The notes beneath the pieces are model-generated. The model saw nothing but the letters and a program-made list of their open reading frames with translations, searched no databases and had not been told where the DNA came from. From assembly GCA_021734075.1 (NCBI GenBank), contig JAIPJW010000013.1, positions 1 to 41,176 of the forward strand: a stretch of DNA of 41,176 nt, written 5' to 3'. The stretch's first letter is position 1, and each line of letters opens with the position of its first letter. This stretch comes from Cephaloticoccus sp. GTDB lineage: Bacteria; Verrucomicrobiota; Verrucomicrobiia; Opitutales; Opitutaceae. The position numbers were made by a program, and so were the translations under genes. Shown piece after piece: positions 23,798 to 32,977 of this stretch.

Positions 23798-24062
23798 TGG
23801 TAGGGACGTCCGGCCCGGAAGTCCGTCAGTCATGAACATGCGGACCGACCTGAGCGGACAGGCGAGCCGCCTGTCCCTACCCACCGTCCCGGAATCCAGC
23901 GACAATTGATTGAGCGAACTGCGGCCGGTCTATCCGCATTCTGATCACAATGGATTGCAAAAGGTAGGGACGTCCGGCCCGGACGTCCGTCGGGCATGAG
24001 CATGCGGACCGACCTGAGCGGACAGGCGGGCCGCCTGTCCCTACCCGCCGTCCCGGATTCCA
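23798..24062. repeat. REP cluster left of the PilZ gene, including the other arm of the 101-bp inverted repeat
   Basis: The interval from 23621 to 24266 has no supported gene. The cluster contains GTCCGG/CCGGAC-type hairpins near 23808 and 23970-23988, and GGACAGGCGAGCCGCCTGTCC and GGACAGGCGGGCCGCCTGTCC near 23857-23877 and 24020-24040. The segment 23890-23990 is the inverse partner of 20986-21086. Further left, a GTGTG...CACAC hairpin around CCGGGGA lies at about 23654-23670. Confidence 0.82.
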
Positions 24063-24266
24063 ACACCGATTGAATGCTAAAACATTCCCTGGAGCTTGTT
24101 CTGGGGAGTAGCGCTGGCGGAAGGACGGTGTTCAATGTTCGTATCGCGCCAAAGCGCAGCAAAAATGGGAATCTTGGTCCCCCACGGCATGCAGGATTTT
24201 CCGGGAATGTTACTGCATTCAGTGCCGCGGGCTTGAGTTGGTGCATTTGCGTGGCAAGTTGCTGTT

Positions 24267-25022
24267 GTGCTGTTTTTCAAACGCATTCTCAATTTTACCC
24301 GCGAAACCGCTGCGCAATCGGAGAAGCGTCATGCCAAGCGCTATGCGGTGTCACCGGATTCTCCAGTCGAGGCTTCCCTGACCATGAACCGGCGCGAACA
24401 AGGCAGCCGGTTGGTCAATATTTCCAGCAGCGGGGTAAGTTTGGAAATCCAATCGATCATGGAAGTGGCCGTCGGATCCAGCGGACGACTCAAGCTCACG
24501 CTTGATGACATCGAGCTGAGTGTGGGCGTGCAGCTGGCCCATGTGAGCCTGAACCTCGGTTACACCCTGCTTGGGTTGGAATTGAAGTTTGATAATTTCG
24601 ACACCAAGGGAAGTTACCTGCAACTACTGGAACCCGTTGCCATCGGCCAGGGCCTGACTCCCGGTGATCCCAAACTGGTGCGGGAAAAGGAACCCGGCAT
24701 CAGCACCGTGCTCTTTCACGGTCCGGGCAATGCCCTTTTGACGGTCTGGCGCGATACCGCCACGCAGAACATCAGGAGTTTTGAATTGCGCATGCATGAC
24801 TACTACGTGCGCAGTGGCCCGACGGCGCCGAACCTCGATATCTTCACCTGTGAGGAACAGTCTGCGGAGCACAAGTCGGGTTACGATGTTCCGGCCCTGA
24901 AACGGGCCGGTGCCGACTACGACGAAATTCTCCAACTCTATCGCTGGGTGGTCCCGCACCTGAACCGCAAGCTGCCGGCGGATGTGCGTTCCTTCCTCAA
25001 GCTTTACGCCAGCCTGAGGTGA
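24267..25022 (+). CDS. PilZ-domain protein
   Basis: This 251-residue protein starts at GTG 24267. It has an N-terminal PilZ domain (about 18-115) with the c-di-GMP motif RxxxR (Arg21 to Arg25, RHAKR) and NxSxxG (Asn51 to Gly56, NISSSG), both intact. The C-terminal region (about 130-251) is not recognised; it includes YDEILQLYRWVVPHLNRKLP and no membrane segment. PilZ proteins bind cyclic di-GMP and regulate motility, pili or polysaccharide synthesis. No diguanylate cyclase is nearby and no operon is obvious: it converges on the uronate operon with an 18-base gap. Confidence 0.85.
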   Translation: MLFFKRILNFTRETAAQSEKRHAKRYAVSPDSPVEASLTMNRREQGSRLVNISSSGVSLEIQSIMEVAVGSSGRLKLTLDDIELSVGVQLAHVSLNLGYTLLGLELKFDNFDTKGSYLQLLEPVAIGQGLTPGDPKLVREKEPGISTVLFHGPGNALLTVWRDTATQNIRSFELRMHDYYVRSGPTAPNLDIFTCEEQSAEHKSGYDVPALKRAGADYDEILQLYRWVVPHLNRKLPADVRSFLKLYASLR

Positions 25023-25040
25023 CTTGGGGTGCGGGAGGCC

Positions 25041-26069
25041 TCAAGTCGGCGAAAATTGCGCCAACAGCATTTCCGCCCAGCGCGCATTGGCGTCACGTGT
25101 GCGTCCCGCATTGTGCGGGGTGTGCACTACATTGGGGCGACCCAGCAAGGGATCATCGGGCGGCAGGGGCTCCACGTCGAAAACATCCGCCGCCAAGGCC
25201 AGCTCATCCGCGAGCACGCGCCGCCGCAGGGCGGTCATGTCGCAGATTCCCGCCCGGGTGACGAGCACTACCAGGCAACCACGCGGCAAGGCGTTGAGGT
25301 GTGCCGCCGTCACAAGACCCCGGGTCGATTCGGTCAACGGCACCATGGGAGCGAAAATTTCTGCATCCCGCCCGAGTTGATCCAGCCAAATCTCGCGCCG
25401 AGCCCCACTACGATGAAAGCACGGTTCGCTGGCCAGGGGATCCCATGCTGCCACCTCTGCCCCAAGATGATGACAGAAGCTGGCATAACGACTGGCGATG
25501 TTGCCGGCGCCGACTATGCGCACGCGTTTCCCGGCCAACGTGCCACTTGAGAAATTTGGATCATCACCGAATTGCTGCCCCCGGGCGCCGGGTGAACCCA
25601 CGCCGCCCGGCGGGGTATAGTTCCATGCTTGGGGGTCCGTGATCATGGACCGGTGCAATTGGGGGATCCGCCGCAACGCCGCCAGGGTGAGCGCCAAGCC
25701 AAACTCGGCCACCGACTGACCCCAATAACCTTCGGAGGCATGACGGATAACCCGCACCCCGCGCGCGGCCAACGCGGCAAGGATGACGGCATGCTCCGTG
25801 CCTTCATGTTCATAACCGCCCTCATTGAGGGCAATCTCGCGCAAGTGAGGCAGCCGGGCCACACAAGCCGAAGAGAGGGGCACATCCAGCAACAGCAAAC
25901 GCGTGACAACGGCCGGATCGGCCAGGATGCCGGCCGCCGGACGATCATCAGCGGGGTCCAGTCGCACAAACTCAACCGGACCCTGTTGGGCCCACAAACG
26001 GTGAGCATGATCAGCCGCAAACGGCCAGACGGCATCAAAACGCGGGTGAACCAATATAGCGGAACGCAT
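25041..26069 (-). CDS. D-isomer specific 2-hydroxyacid dehydrogenase, last gene of the uronate operon
   Basis: The 342-residue product from ATG 26069 (a GTG at 26084 would add 5 residues) has a catalytic-domain N-terminus and an NAD-binding domain with VGAGNIASRYASF. The active-site set is Arg in VTRAG, Glu in FDVEPLP and His in HTPHNAG. It would oxidise or reduce a 2-hydroxy/2-keto acid in the cytoplasm. It lies 72 bases after the GH2 gene on the same strand, and is the last of nine tandem genes, so it may act on a product of the sugar-acid pathway. The exact substrate is unknown. It is only distantly similar to the dehydrogenase at 36890-37855. Confidence 0.85.
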   Translation of the reverse strand: MRSAILVHPRFDAVWPFAADHAHRLWAQQGPVEFVRLDPADDRPAAGILADPAVVTRLLLLDVPLSSACVARLPHLREIALNEGGYEHEGTEHAVILAALAARGVRVIRHASEGYWGQSVAEFGLALTLAALRRIPQLHRSMITDPQAWNYTPPGGVGSPGARGQQFGDDPNFSSGTLAGKRVRIVGAGNIASRYASFCHHLGAEVAAWDPLASEPCFHRSGARREIWLDQLGRDAEIFAPMVPLTESTRGLVTAAHLNALPRGCLVVLVTRAGICDMTALRRRVLADELALAADVFDVEPLPPDDPLLGRPNVVHTPHNAGRTRDANARWAEMLLAQFSPT

Positions 26070-26141
26070 ATCGTGATTTTGCACAACTCCGCAACATGCG
26101 GAAGAGCAATCCTTCCGCCGGTAGCACAGACTTTCCGCCGT

Positions 26142-29100
26142 TCAGTTGTGCACCAAGACCAGATACATGTTGGCCTCCTTGATCGTGCTGTCCTCGGTGT
26201 TGGGTCCGAGGGTGAGTCCTGATTCCTTGCTGAACATGCGCTGGAAAACCGACATCGTCCGTCCATTTATGGTCAGCTTGGTTGGCGTGGGCTTGAAATC
26301 CTGCACCAGCCAGGGCGGTCGCGGCAGACGGTCGTCGTGCGCCACCACCACGGTCGAGCCGGCATTGACGGTCAATTCCATAAGATCCACGGCGTGATAA
26401 AGCGCATCGTGGTTGGCCATTTGCACCCAATCCGCCCCAACCAAACTTACCGGCAAATCGGGCAGTGGAGAATCAACATCCACATACGCGTTGCGACCAG
26501 GCTGGATGTTGGTTTCCACGTGCACGATGTAGGCGCCGGGGCCGGAATAGTTGAATGACTTGATGAAACGACCCACCTGACCGGGAGGCGCGCTGATGGC
26601 GTCACTTTCCTTGGGGGCCAATTCCGCAGGTTGCCGCTCAATGCTTGTCGGCATGGTGAACGCGGGGAACGCGGGCGCCGCGCCATCGAAGGGGGTCGAG
26701 ACAATCGTGCACGTTGCGGGCGTCAGGCCTGCCCCACGAACCTGCAAGGTGATTTCCCCGGCGGCACGCGTGCTGCGCAGCGCCACCCGGTTGATCCCCG
26801 CTTCAAGGTCGAGATGAGGATGATTGATCGAATCAATTTTGCCACTGTTGTAGCCCCCGCGCCAAACGGCGGGGCCCGTCAGGGTAAAGTCCACCCGGGC
26901 TTGAAAGGTCGGCACGCGAGCACCCTTGGCATCGACCGCCTCGACATCGATCAAGGCAACATCCGAGCCATCGGCCCGCCAGCCATCGGGACCCATGATC
27001 GGCGTAAGCCTCAGTGCCACCGCCGGACCGACCGTGTGCTTGGCCATACGGGCAACGGGCTGACCGGCCGGGTCATGGGCCACCGCCAGAATCTCCCCAG
27101 GTTCAAAGCTGATGCCCGGAAACTCATAGAGGAAATGGGTCTGCGGTTGCGCCCGGCCGAGCGAGCGTCCGTTGAGGAACAACTCGACATCGCCACCGGT
27201 GTTGGCGACGACGTAAACTGTCTTGGTCGTGCCGGCCGGATAACTCCAGTGTCCGATGAGGTGCACCCGGGGGTTGTAGGTAAACATGACCTGGCAAACG
27301 TAGTAAGCCTCCTTGGGCAGACGCACGCCGTCGACTTCGCCACTGGCGCGGGCCACCTCGGTGGCCACGCGACCGCCACTCGTGCTGTCGGAAAAAATCC
27401 AATTGGCCCCGCCGGCATGATTTGGTGCGCCGAGTTTCTTGACGTAGTGCTGCACCTGATTGACGGCATATTGCTCGGAAGTGAGCTGATAGGTCTGACC
27501 CTTGGCTTCAGGGTAGCCGAAGTTCGGCGGAGAGGCATCGTCCCACACGCGGCGGGGTGATTCCTCGCGGTCGTATTCCCCCTCGACCACCGGCAACCGG
27601 GCAATCTCACGCCCTCCCTCCGTGCCGATGCCGACATCCATGAACTCCGCGGTGATCGCATCGGCCCGCCGATGGGCATAGGCCCGACTGCCATGTGGAT
27701 CGTAATGATCCATGATGGCCCGCAATTCGGCGGCGTGCTCCCGGGACACTTTCTGATTGCCGCCCTCCCAAATGAAGACCGAGGGATTGTTGCGGAAGTA
27801 AATGATGAGATCGCGGAGATTGGCCAGCCGCAGCTCCCAGGCCCCGCCGCGGGTGTCCGATTCACCGTCGCCCCCGGGTTGAAGGGCGATGATGCCCAGA
27901 TGATCACCCGCCAATATCTGGGCCGGCCCTCCGGGCACATGCCCCCAACGCACGAAATTCCCGCCGGCGTCCTTCATCAACTGCATGGTGTAGGCCTGCA
28001 GCCAGTCGGGCTGGGCCGCTCCGAGCCCCGGCCATTCGTTGGTGGATTTCTGTCCCCAACCGTGGAGCTTGTAATGGGCTCCGTTGACCCAGAGCCCCGT
28101 GTTTGCGCTCCAGCGAATATCGCGGATGCCAAACGGGATTTCGGTCCGATCCACCACCTGTTTGTCCGTGCGCAATTCAATCACAATCCGGTAAACATGT
28201 GGAAACCCCGGTTCCCAAAGGCGGGGGCCCAACAGCACACTGGAAAACTGCAGCCTGGTCGTCGCGCCCGCCGCCACGCGACCCCGGCCCGCGGCAAAGA
28301 CACACTGGATGCCCGCGGCATCAAAGACCGTGGCAAACGCTTCCACCTCCGCATCGCTCGACCGGTCGTTGCGCACCGGCACCTCCAAATTGACGCGCGC
28401 CGTATTCGGAGTGATTTCACTGGCGTAGACGTAGGGCCCCTCGGTCTGTAGAAAACTGTAAAGCGGCAGCGTGATATGGAGGGGATCGGTGACAATGAGC
28501 CGCACGTTGCGATAAATGCCGCCGTGTGCCGGATGCCAGTGCGGGTTGTTCCAGGGAATTTGGTCGGCCTGCAATTCCTCGAGCGTGTCCGGGATTTTCT
28601 CGGCCAGCAGCTTTGATACTTGGGCGAGGTTGGGATGCGTGGCGGCAGTGGTGGCGGCTTGCGGAGCCAACGACGGATCCATCGGATCCTTCATGAACCG
28701 GTTGTCCGCCATGACCGCGAGCACGTTGGTCGAGCCGATTTTCAGATGGGGCGTGAGATCGAAGCCAAAGGGAGTGAAGCCGCCCTTGGCCGTGCCGAGC
28801 TTGACGCCGTTGAGATACACTACCGCCACCTGCCGCACGGCCTCGAATTCGATGAAGATCTTCTTGTCCTGCCAGGCTGACGGCGCGGTGAACGTCTTGC
28901 GATACCAGGTGCGTCCGCTCCATTGCTCCTGCTCGCCGCGATGCCCGGGCAAAGACCAATTGTCGAAGGTATCGGTGTCGTTAAAAGTATGCGGGGCGGA
29001 AACCACAGTCCAGGTGGAGTCATCAAAGACCGGGGCTTCAGCTCCGGCGGGGTCTGCTTTGATGAAATGCCAGTCGGGGTTGAAATTGATCACCTGCCGG

Positions 29101-29165
29101 GCGCTTTCGCCCGTGGAGGCCAAGGCTGCTGCGGTGCTGAGAACAAGGGACATAAACAGGCGCAT
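26142..29165 (-). CDS. Secreted glycoside hydrolase family 2 protein
   Basis: This 1007-residue enzyme starts with a signal peptide (about 1-22, MRLFMSLVLSTAAALAS). The order of domains is: jelly-roll sugar-binding (about 27-230), immunoglobulin-like (about 255-345), TIM barrel (about 350-640), then further beta domains to the end. The barrel carries LWVNGAHYKLHGWGQKSTN at the first strand and NNPSVFIWEGGNQ (Glu467) at the position of the usual GH2 acid/base motif, but with Asn-Gln in place of Asn-Glu. A candidate second acid lies in VVEGEY (Glu528/530). It probably releases a terminal sugar or uronic acid in the periplasm or outside. The substrate cannot be read from sequence. It lies 4 bases after the GH88 gene. 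Confidence 0.87.
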   Translation of the reverse strand: MRLFMSLVLSTAAALASTGESARQVINFNPDWHFIKADPAGAEAPVFDDSTWTVVSAPHTFNDTDTFDNWSLPGHRGEQEQWSGRTWYRKTFTAPSAWQDKKIFIEFEAVRQVAVVYLNGVKLGTAKGGFTPFGFDLTPHLKIGSTNVLAVMADNRFMKDPMDPSLAPQAATTAATHPNLAQVSKLLAEKIPDTLEELQADQIPWNNPHWHPAHGGIYRNVRLIVTDPLHITLPLYSFLQTEGPYVYASEITPNTARVNLEVPVRNDRSSDAEVEAFATVFDAAGIQCVFAAGRGRVAAGATTRLQFSSVLLGPRLWEPGFPHVYRIVIELRTDKQVVDRTEIPFGIRDIRWSANTGLWVNGAHYKLHGWGQKSTNEWPGLGAAQPDWLQAYTMQLMKDAGGNFVRWGHVPGGPAQILAGDHLGIIALQPGGDGESDTRGGAWELRLANLRDLIIYFRNNPSVFIWEGGNQKVSREHAAELRAIMDHYDPHGSRAYAHRRADAITAEFMDVGIGTEGGREIARLPVVEGEYDREESPRRVWDDASPPNFGYPEAKGQTYQLTSEQYAVNQVQHYVKKLGAPNHAGGANWIFSDSTSGGRVATEVARASGEVDGVRLPKEAYYVCQVMFTYNPRVHLIGHWSYPAGTTKTVYVVANTGGDVELFLNGRSLGRAQPQTHFLYEFPGISFEPGEILAVAHDPAGQPVARMAKHTVGPAVALRLTPIMGPDGWRADGSDVALIDVEAVDAKGARVPTFQARVDFTLTGPAVWRGGYNSGKIDSINHPHLDLEAGINRVALRSTRAAGEITLQVRGAGLTPATCTIVSTPFDGAAPAFPAFTMPTSIERQPAELAPKESDAISAPPGQVGRFIKSFNYSGPGAYIVHVETNIQPGRNAYVDVDSPLPDLPVSLVGADWVQMANHDALYHAVDLMELTVNAGSTVVVAHDDRLPRPPWLVQDFKPTPTKLTINGRTMSVFQRMFSKESGLTLGPNTEDSTIKEANMYLVLVHN

Positions 29166-29169
29166 GATT

Positions 29170-30390
29170 TCAGGATTGGGGGTTCAGGCGCGCACGACAG
29201 CGCAAGAGGGCCTCGAGAAAATAGTAATCCCCGTAGTTGAGTGGCACATCGACCTCACTGTGGCCGGGCAGGTTGCCCGTGGCGTGCATCAGCAGGAAAC
29301 CGCCGTTCTCGCCGGGCCGGGCCAGATAGGCCGGCGAGGCCAATGCCCGCAACTGGTCCCCCGCAAAACCGGCGTATCGTTCCGCCTCGTTCGACCCCTT
29401 GGTCAACCGGGCCAATTCGAAAAGCGCGGAACTCATGATCGCCGCCGCCGAGGTGTCGCGCGGGACATTGGGCAGTCCCGGCGCGTCAAAATCCCAATAC
29501 GGAATTTTGTCCGCCGGCATGCGTGGATGATTCATGAGGAAGGCGGCAATTTTTTCGGCCTGGGCGAGGTAACGGACATCATGTGTCTCACGATACATGA
29601 AGGTGAACCCGTAGAGACCCCACGCCTGGCCCCGGGCCCAAGCCGAATCGTCGGCGGCGCCCTGATGCGTCAGGCGACGGAGCACCCCACCGGTGGCCGC
29701 ATCGTAATCGACGACGTGAAAGGAACTCCCATCCGGTCGGAAATGGTAGCGCAAGGTGGTGTCGGCGTGGGCCACGGCGATCTCACGCAGACCGGCGACG
29801 CCGCCATGGACGGCAGCCCAGAGCAGCAATTCCAGGTTCATCATATTGTCGATGATGACCGGAAAGGTGAAACGTTTCGGATCACGATCCCAGGACTTGA
29901 TGGAGCCAACCACCGGGTCAAAGCGCGTGCCGAGGGACTTCGCTCCCTGCAGCAACACGGCGCGATAGGCTTCTTGCTTCGTCAACCGGTAGCCGTTGCC
30001 AAAGCTGCAATACAAGATGAAACCCACGTCATGAGTGCGGGTGTTGAATTGCTCCGCTGCAATCAACGCGGTGTAATGCTCGGCTGCGATGCGCCATTTG
30101 GGCTCCGCGGTGGCGGCATACAAATACCAGAGCGAGCCGGGGAAAAACCCCACGGTCCAGTCACGCTTGAGCTTGGTAACCAACTTGCCGTGTTCAAAAG
30201 TTCGCGGCAACTCGCCGTTGTCCGGCAGGTGCGCAAGCATCCACTCGTATTGGGCCGTTGCGGTCTGCAGGGCTTCTTCAACCACCATGGCCATCGGGGC
30301 GGGATTGGCGGTGGCTTCGTTCGCGGCGAGACAAGGCAGTCCCAGCAGGACCACCGCCATGCCGCCCCATCGGCACAAACCATTAAGCAT
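29170..30390 (-). CDS. GH88/GH105-family unsaturated uronyl hydrolase
   Basis: The 406-residue product has a hydrophobic leader (about 8-23) suggesting export. The alpha/alpha-barrel core shows the two catalytic aspartates of unsaturated glucuronyl hydrolases: Asp121 in RTHDVGFILY and Asp181 in VIIDNMMNLELL, spaced as in characterised GH88 enzymes. WARGQAWGLYG and YWDFDAP are further family blocks. These enzymes hydrate the 4,5-unsaturated uronic acid left by a polysaccharide lyase so the sugar is released. The lyase encoded just upstream is the obvious partner. Start 30390 was preferred to 30423 because it lies just after the lyase stop and gives a signal-peptide-like N-terminus. Confidence 0.88.
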   Translation of the reverse strand: MLNGLCRWGGMAVVLLGLPCLAANEATANPAPMAMVVEEALQTATAQYEWMLAHLPDNGELPRTFEHGKLVTKLKRDWTVGFFPGSLWYLYAATAEPKWRIAAEHYTALIAAEQFNTRTHDVGFILYCSFGNGYRLTKQEAYRAVLLQGAKSLGTRFDPVVGSIKSWDRDPKRFTFPVIIDNMMNLELLLWAAVHGGVAGLREIAVAHADTTLRYHFRPDGSSFHVVDYDAATGGVLRRLTHQGAADDSAWARGQAWGLYGFTFMYRETHDVRYLAQAEKIAAFLMNHPRMPADKIPYWDFDAPGLPNVPRDTSAAAIMSSALFELARLTKGSNEAERYAGFAGDQLRALASPAYLARPGENGGFLLMHATGNLPGHSEVDVPLNYGDYYFLEALLRCRARLNPQS

Positions 30391-30407
30391 GAATTTCGAT
30401 CCGGATT

Positions 30408-31529
30408 TCACGGGCGCAGCCATAGGTTGGGAAAGCGGATGGGAAAATTGCGGCGGACTTCCTCGATGGCAGGATCGGCCGGCAGGCGCTGCCACAGCTT
30501 GAGCCAATCCGAGCGTTCTGCAGCCAGCGCCCCGAACAGCAAGGCGGGCTGTCTCACCGGCCAGTCGTTCCAGTGCATGACGTCCGGCGGATATGGCCAC
30601 GCGGTCTTGTCCGCCAGATAGGGAGCCAGAAATTCCACGCCCCGGATCATGCCACGGCCATCGGCCAGCTGGAATTTCATCAAGTCATTTTCCGGCGTCG
30701 AGAGCACCACGGCCACCGCGGTCATCACGTCGAGATTGAAAATCGCATAACCATAGGGCTTGGTGCGGGCGAGCTCGCGGGGAAATCCACCGTCGGCCGC
30801 CATCTGTTCGGGCAGCAGCTCGGCCTTAAACCGCCGGCGGCAATCCGCCAGGGTGGTTTCATCATTGAGCAGGCGTGCAAAAGCGGCGGCCTGCAAAACC
30901 CAGCAAGTGCCGTGGTTGTTCTCCGCGTTGCTTTCGTCGATTCCGTATTGATGGGTCTGCAGCCAGTGCAGGTATTCACCGAACCAATTTTTGATGGCGG
31001 TCTCGTCGTCCGCATCGAGCGCATGGGAACCGTGCAGGGCGCGAACGGCCAGGGCGACCTCGGCCAGGTGCACCGTGTCGATCACGCCGATGCCACGACC
31101 CGTGCAGATGCCCTGGATGGACTGGGCATATTGCAGGTTGGGATTCATCCGCGTGGCGGGAGCGACCAACCAGGCTTTCAATTGGGCCACGGCGCCGCGG
31201 GCAAAACGTTCGTCGTGAGTCAGGTCGTAGGCGGCACTGAGCGCCCCCACATCGCGCGCAAATGCAAACAACAGCCGGCGATGGGCCACGAAATTATCCG
31301 GGTTGGTTTCACCATCATGGCGGATGTAGGGGCCGTCCGGATTTTTCGGATCCGGCCACCAGTAGTCGCCCTCGGACGAGAAGTCGTGCGGGCTCCCGGG
31401 ACTGCGTGGATTCACCACCGCAGTGATCGTGATGGGCTGGTTGCCCAGGGCGGCTTCCGCCAAAGGCACCACGCGCGGCAGTTCGTGAGCGGGAAGATTG
31501 AAGGCAAGCAAGGCGAGGGATAATGTCAT
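30408..31529 (-). CDS. Alginate-lyase-domain polysaccharide lyase (PL5/PL38-like)
   Basis: This 373-residue protein has a short hydrophobic leader (MTLSLALLAFNLPAHE) that could be a signal peptide, then an alpha/alpha-barrel of the alginate_lyase (PF05426) type. Family blocks include FSSEGDYWWPDP near 50-61, NPNLQYAQSI near 129-138 and NNHGTCW (204-210), with Asn204 and His206 at the expected catalytic site. TKPYGYAIFNLD follows. Such enzymes cleave polyuronides by beta-elimination; members are known on alginate and on glucuronan. Alginate versus glucuronan cannot be settled here, but coupling to UxaC and a tagaturonate epimerase favours glucuronate or galacturonate. It starts 11 bases after uxaC. 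Confidence 0.85.
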   Translation of the reverse strand: MTLSLALLAFNLPAHELPRVVPLAEAALGNQPITITAVVNPRSPGSPHDFSSEGDYWWPDPKNPDGPYIRHDGETNPDNFVAHRRLLFAFARDVGALSAAYDLTHDERFARGAVAQLKAWLVAPATRMNPNLQYAQSIQGICTGRGIGVIDTVHLAEVALAVRALHGSHALDADDETAIKNWFGEYLHWLQTHQYGIDESNAENNHGTCWVLQAAAFARLLNDETTLADCRRRFKAELLPEQMAADGGFPRELARTKPYGYAIFNLDVMTAVAVVLSTPENDLMKFQLADGRGMIRGVEFLAPYLADKTAWPYPPDVMHWNDWPVRQPALLFGALAAERSDWLKLWQRLPADPAIEEVRRNFPIRFPNLWLRP

Positions 31530-31540
31530 CAATTGAAAAT

Positions 31541-32965
31541 TCAGCTGTGGGCGGAGAATTGCGGATCCAGCTCGAGGCGGAAAAAATCGCGCGCATTGGC
31601 GAAGCAAATGTTCTTCACCATGCCGCCGACATGCCCGAGGTCAGCCGGCAGTTCACCCCGCTCAATCTGAGCCCCAAGCAGGTTGCAAAGCACGCGACGA
31701 AAATATTCGTGCCGCGTATAACTGAGGAAGCTGCGCGAGTCCGTCAGCATGCCGACAAAGCGGCTGAGCAGACCGAGGTTGGCCAATGCATTCATCTGCC
31801 ACTCCATGGCCTCCTTCTGATCGAGGAACCACCAACCGCTGCCAAACTGGACCTTGCCGGCCACGGAGCCATCCTGATAATTACCCGCCATGGTGGCGAA
31901 GACGTAGTTGTCGGCCGGGTTCAGATTGTAAAGCACCGTGCGGGGCAACTCCCCGGTGGTGTCCAATGCATCGAGATAGCGGCCGAGGGAGCGGGCCTGT
32001 GGAAAATCACCGATGCTGTCGAAACCCGTGTCGGCTCCGAGGGATTTGAGCAGGCGCGTGTTGTTGTTGCGCAGCGCGCCCAGGTGGAGCTGCTTGGTCC
32101 AACCTTTCGCCGCATCCCAGCGGCCGAACTGCAGCATGAGGTAGGAACCGTATTTCGCCCACTCCTCCGGCGAGGCGGCGCGACCCACCCGGGCCGCGGC
32201 AAAGATGGCCACGGCCTCCGCGTGGGTGCAGGGCTCGGCCAGGGCCGTCTCCAACCCATGGTCGGAAAGACGCCCGCCGGCGGCATGGAAATCATCATGG
32301 CGTTTTTTCAAAGCACCGAGGAGATCGTCAAACGTGGCAATCCGCTGTTTCGCCGACCCGCCGAGTTTCTCGAGCCAGGCATTGAACGCGGCCGGGGTGT
32401 TGACCCCGAGGGCCTTGTCCGGACGGAAGGTGGGATAAACCCGGGTCTTGATGCCGAGTGCTGCGATCCGGGCGTGATCGTCCAGTGACTCCGCGGGATC
32501 ATCGGTCGTGCAGATGACCGCGACCTGATTGTCGCGCAGGATGTCGTGCACCCGCATGGTGGCCAATTTTTCGTTGGCCAGTTGCCAGATGCGGTCCGCC
32601 GAGGCCGGATTGATTATCTCATCTATCCCGAAGTAGCGCATCAGTTCAAGGTGCGACCAGTGATAAAGCGGGTTGCCCAGGGTGTGCGGCACCGTGGCGC
32701 ACCAGGCATCAAACTTTTCGCGGGGCGTGGCCTCACCGGTGCAAAAACGTTCGGGCACTCCGTTGGCCCGCATCGCCCGCCATTTGTAGTGATCGCCCCC
32801 CAGCCAAATTTCTGCCAGATCGGCGAATTGATGATCAGCGGCAATCAGGGCCTGGGGCAGATGACAGTGGTAGTCGTAGATCGGCTCGGCCTGGGCATGG
32901 CGGTGGTAAAGTTCCCGCGCGGCATCGCCCTGCAGGAGAAAATCGTCATGGATGAAGGGTTTCAT
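31541..32965 (-). CDS. uxaC: Uronate isomerase
   Basis: This 474-residue cytoplasmic enzyme, close to the E. coli length, interconverts D-glucuronate and D-fructuronate, and D-galacturonate and D-tagaturonate. The amidohydrolase-type metal motif appears as YDYHCHLP (HxH near 31-33). Further family blocks are GDHYKWRAMRANG, GNPLYHWSHLEL, ICTTDDPAESL and DSRSFLSYTRHEYFRR near the C-terminus. ATG 32965 was chosen because MKPFIHDDFLL is the usual N-terminus. A REP-like pair lies 12 bases upstream, between it and uxaE, and leaves no visible ribosome binding site. Confidence 0.96.
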   Translation of the reverse strand: MKPFIHDDFLLQGDAARELYHRHAQAEPIYDYHCHLPQALIAADHQFADLAEIWLGGDHYKWRAMRANGVPERFCTGEATPREKFDAWCATVPHTLGNPLYHWSHLELMRYFGIDEIINPASADRIWQLANEKLATMRVHDILRDNQVAVICTTDDPAESLDDHARIAALGIKTRVYPTFRPDKALGVNTPAAFNAWLEKLGGSAKQRIATFDDLLGALKKRHDDFHAAGGRLSDHGLETALAEPCTHAEAVAIFAAARVGRAASPEEWAKYGSYLMLQFGRWDAAKGWTKQLHLGALRNNNTRLLKSLGADTGFDSIGDFPQARSLGRYLDALDTTGELPRTVLYNLNPADNYVFATMAGNYQDGSVAGKVQFGSGWWFLDQKEAMEWQMNALANLGLLSRFVGMLTDSRSFLSYTRHEYFRRVLCNLLGAQIERGELPADLGHVGGMVKNICFANARDFFRLELDPQFSAHS

Positions 32966-32977
32966 GGACTTGGTGAT

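Noticed and set aside
9741-24062. CRISPR array from repeated units
   Set aside because: Units are hairpin doublets with irregular spacing and no uniform spacers or cas genes.
24081-24211. AACATTCCC ... GGGAATGTT inverted repeat
   Set aside because: Arms are 113 bases apart and short; chance is a fair explanation.
24077-24292. 71-codon minus-strand frame before the PilZ gene
   Set aside because: Composition is not protein-like and it runs over the PilZ start; nothing supports it.
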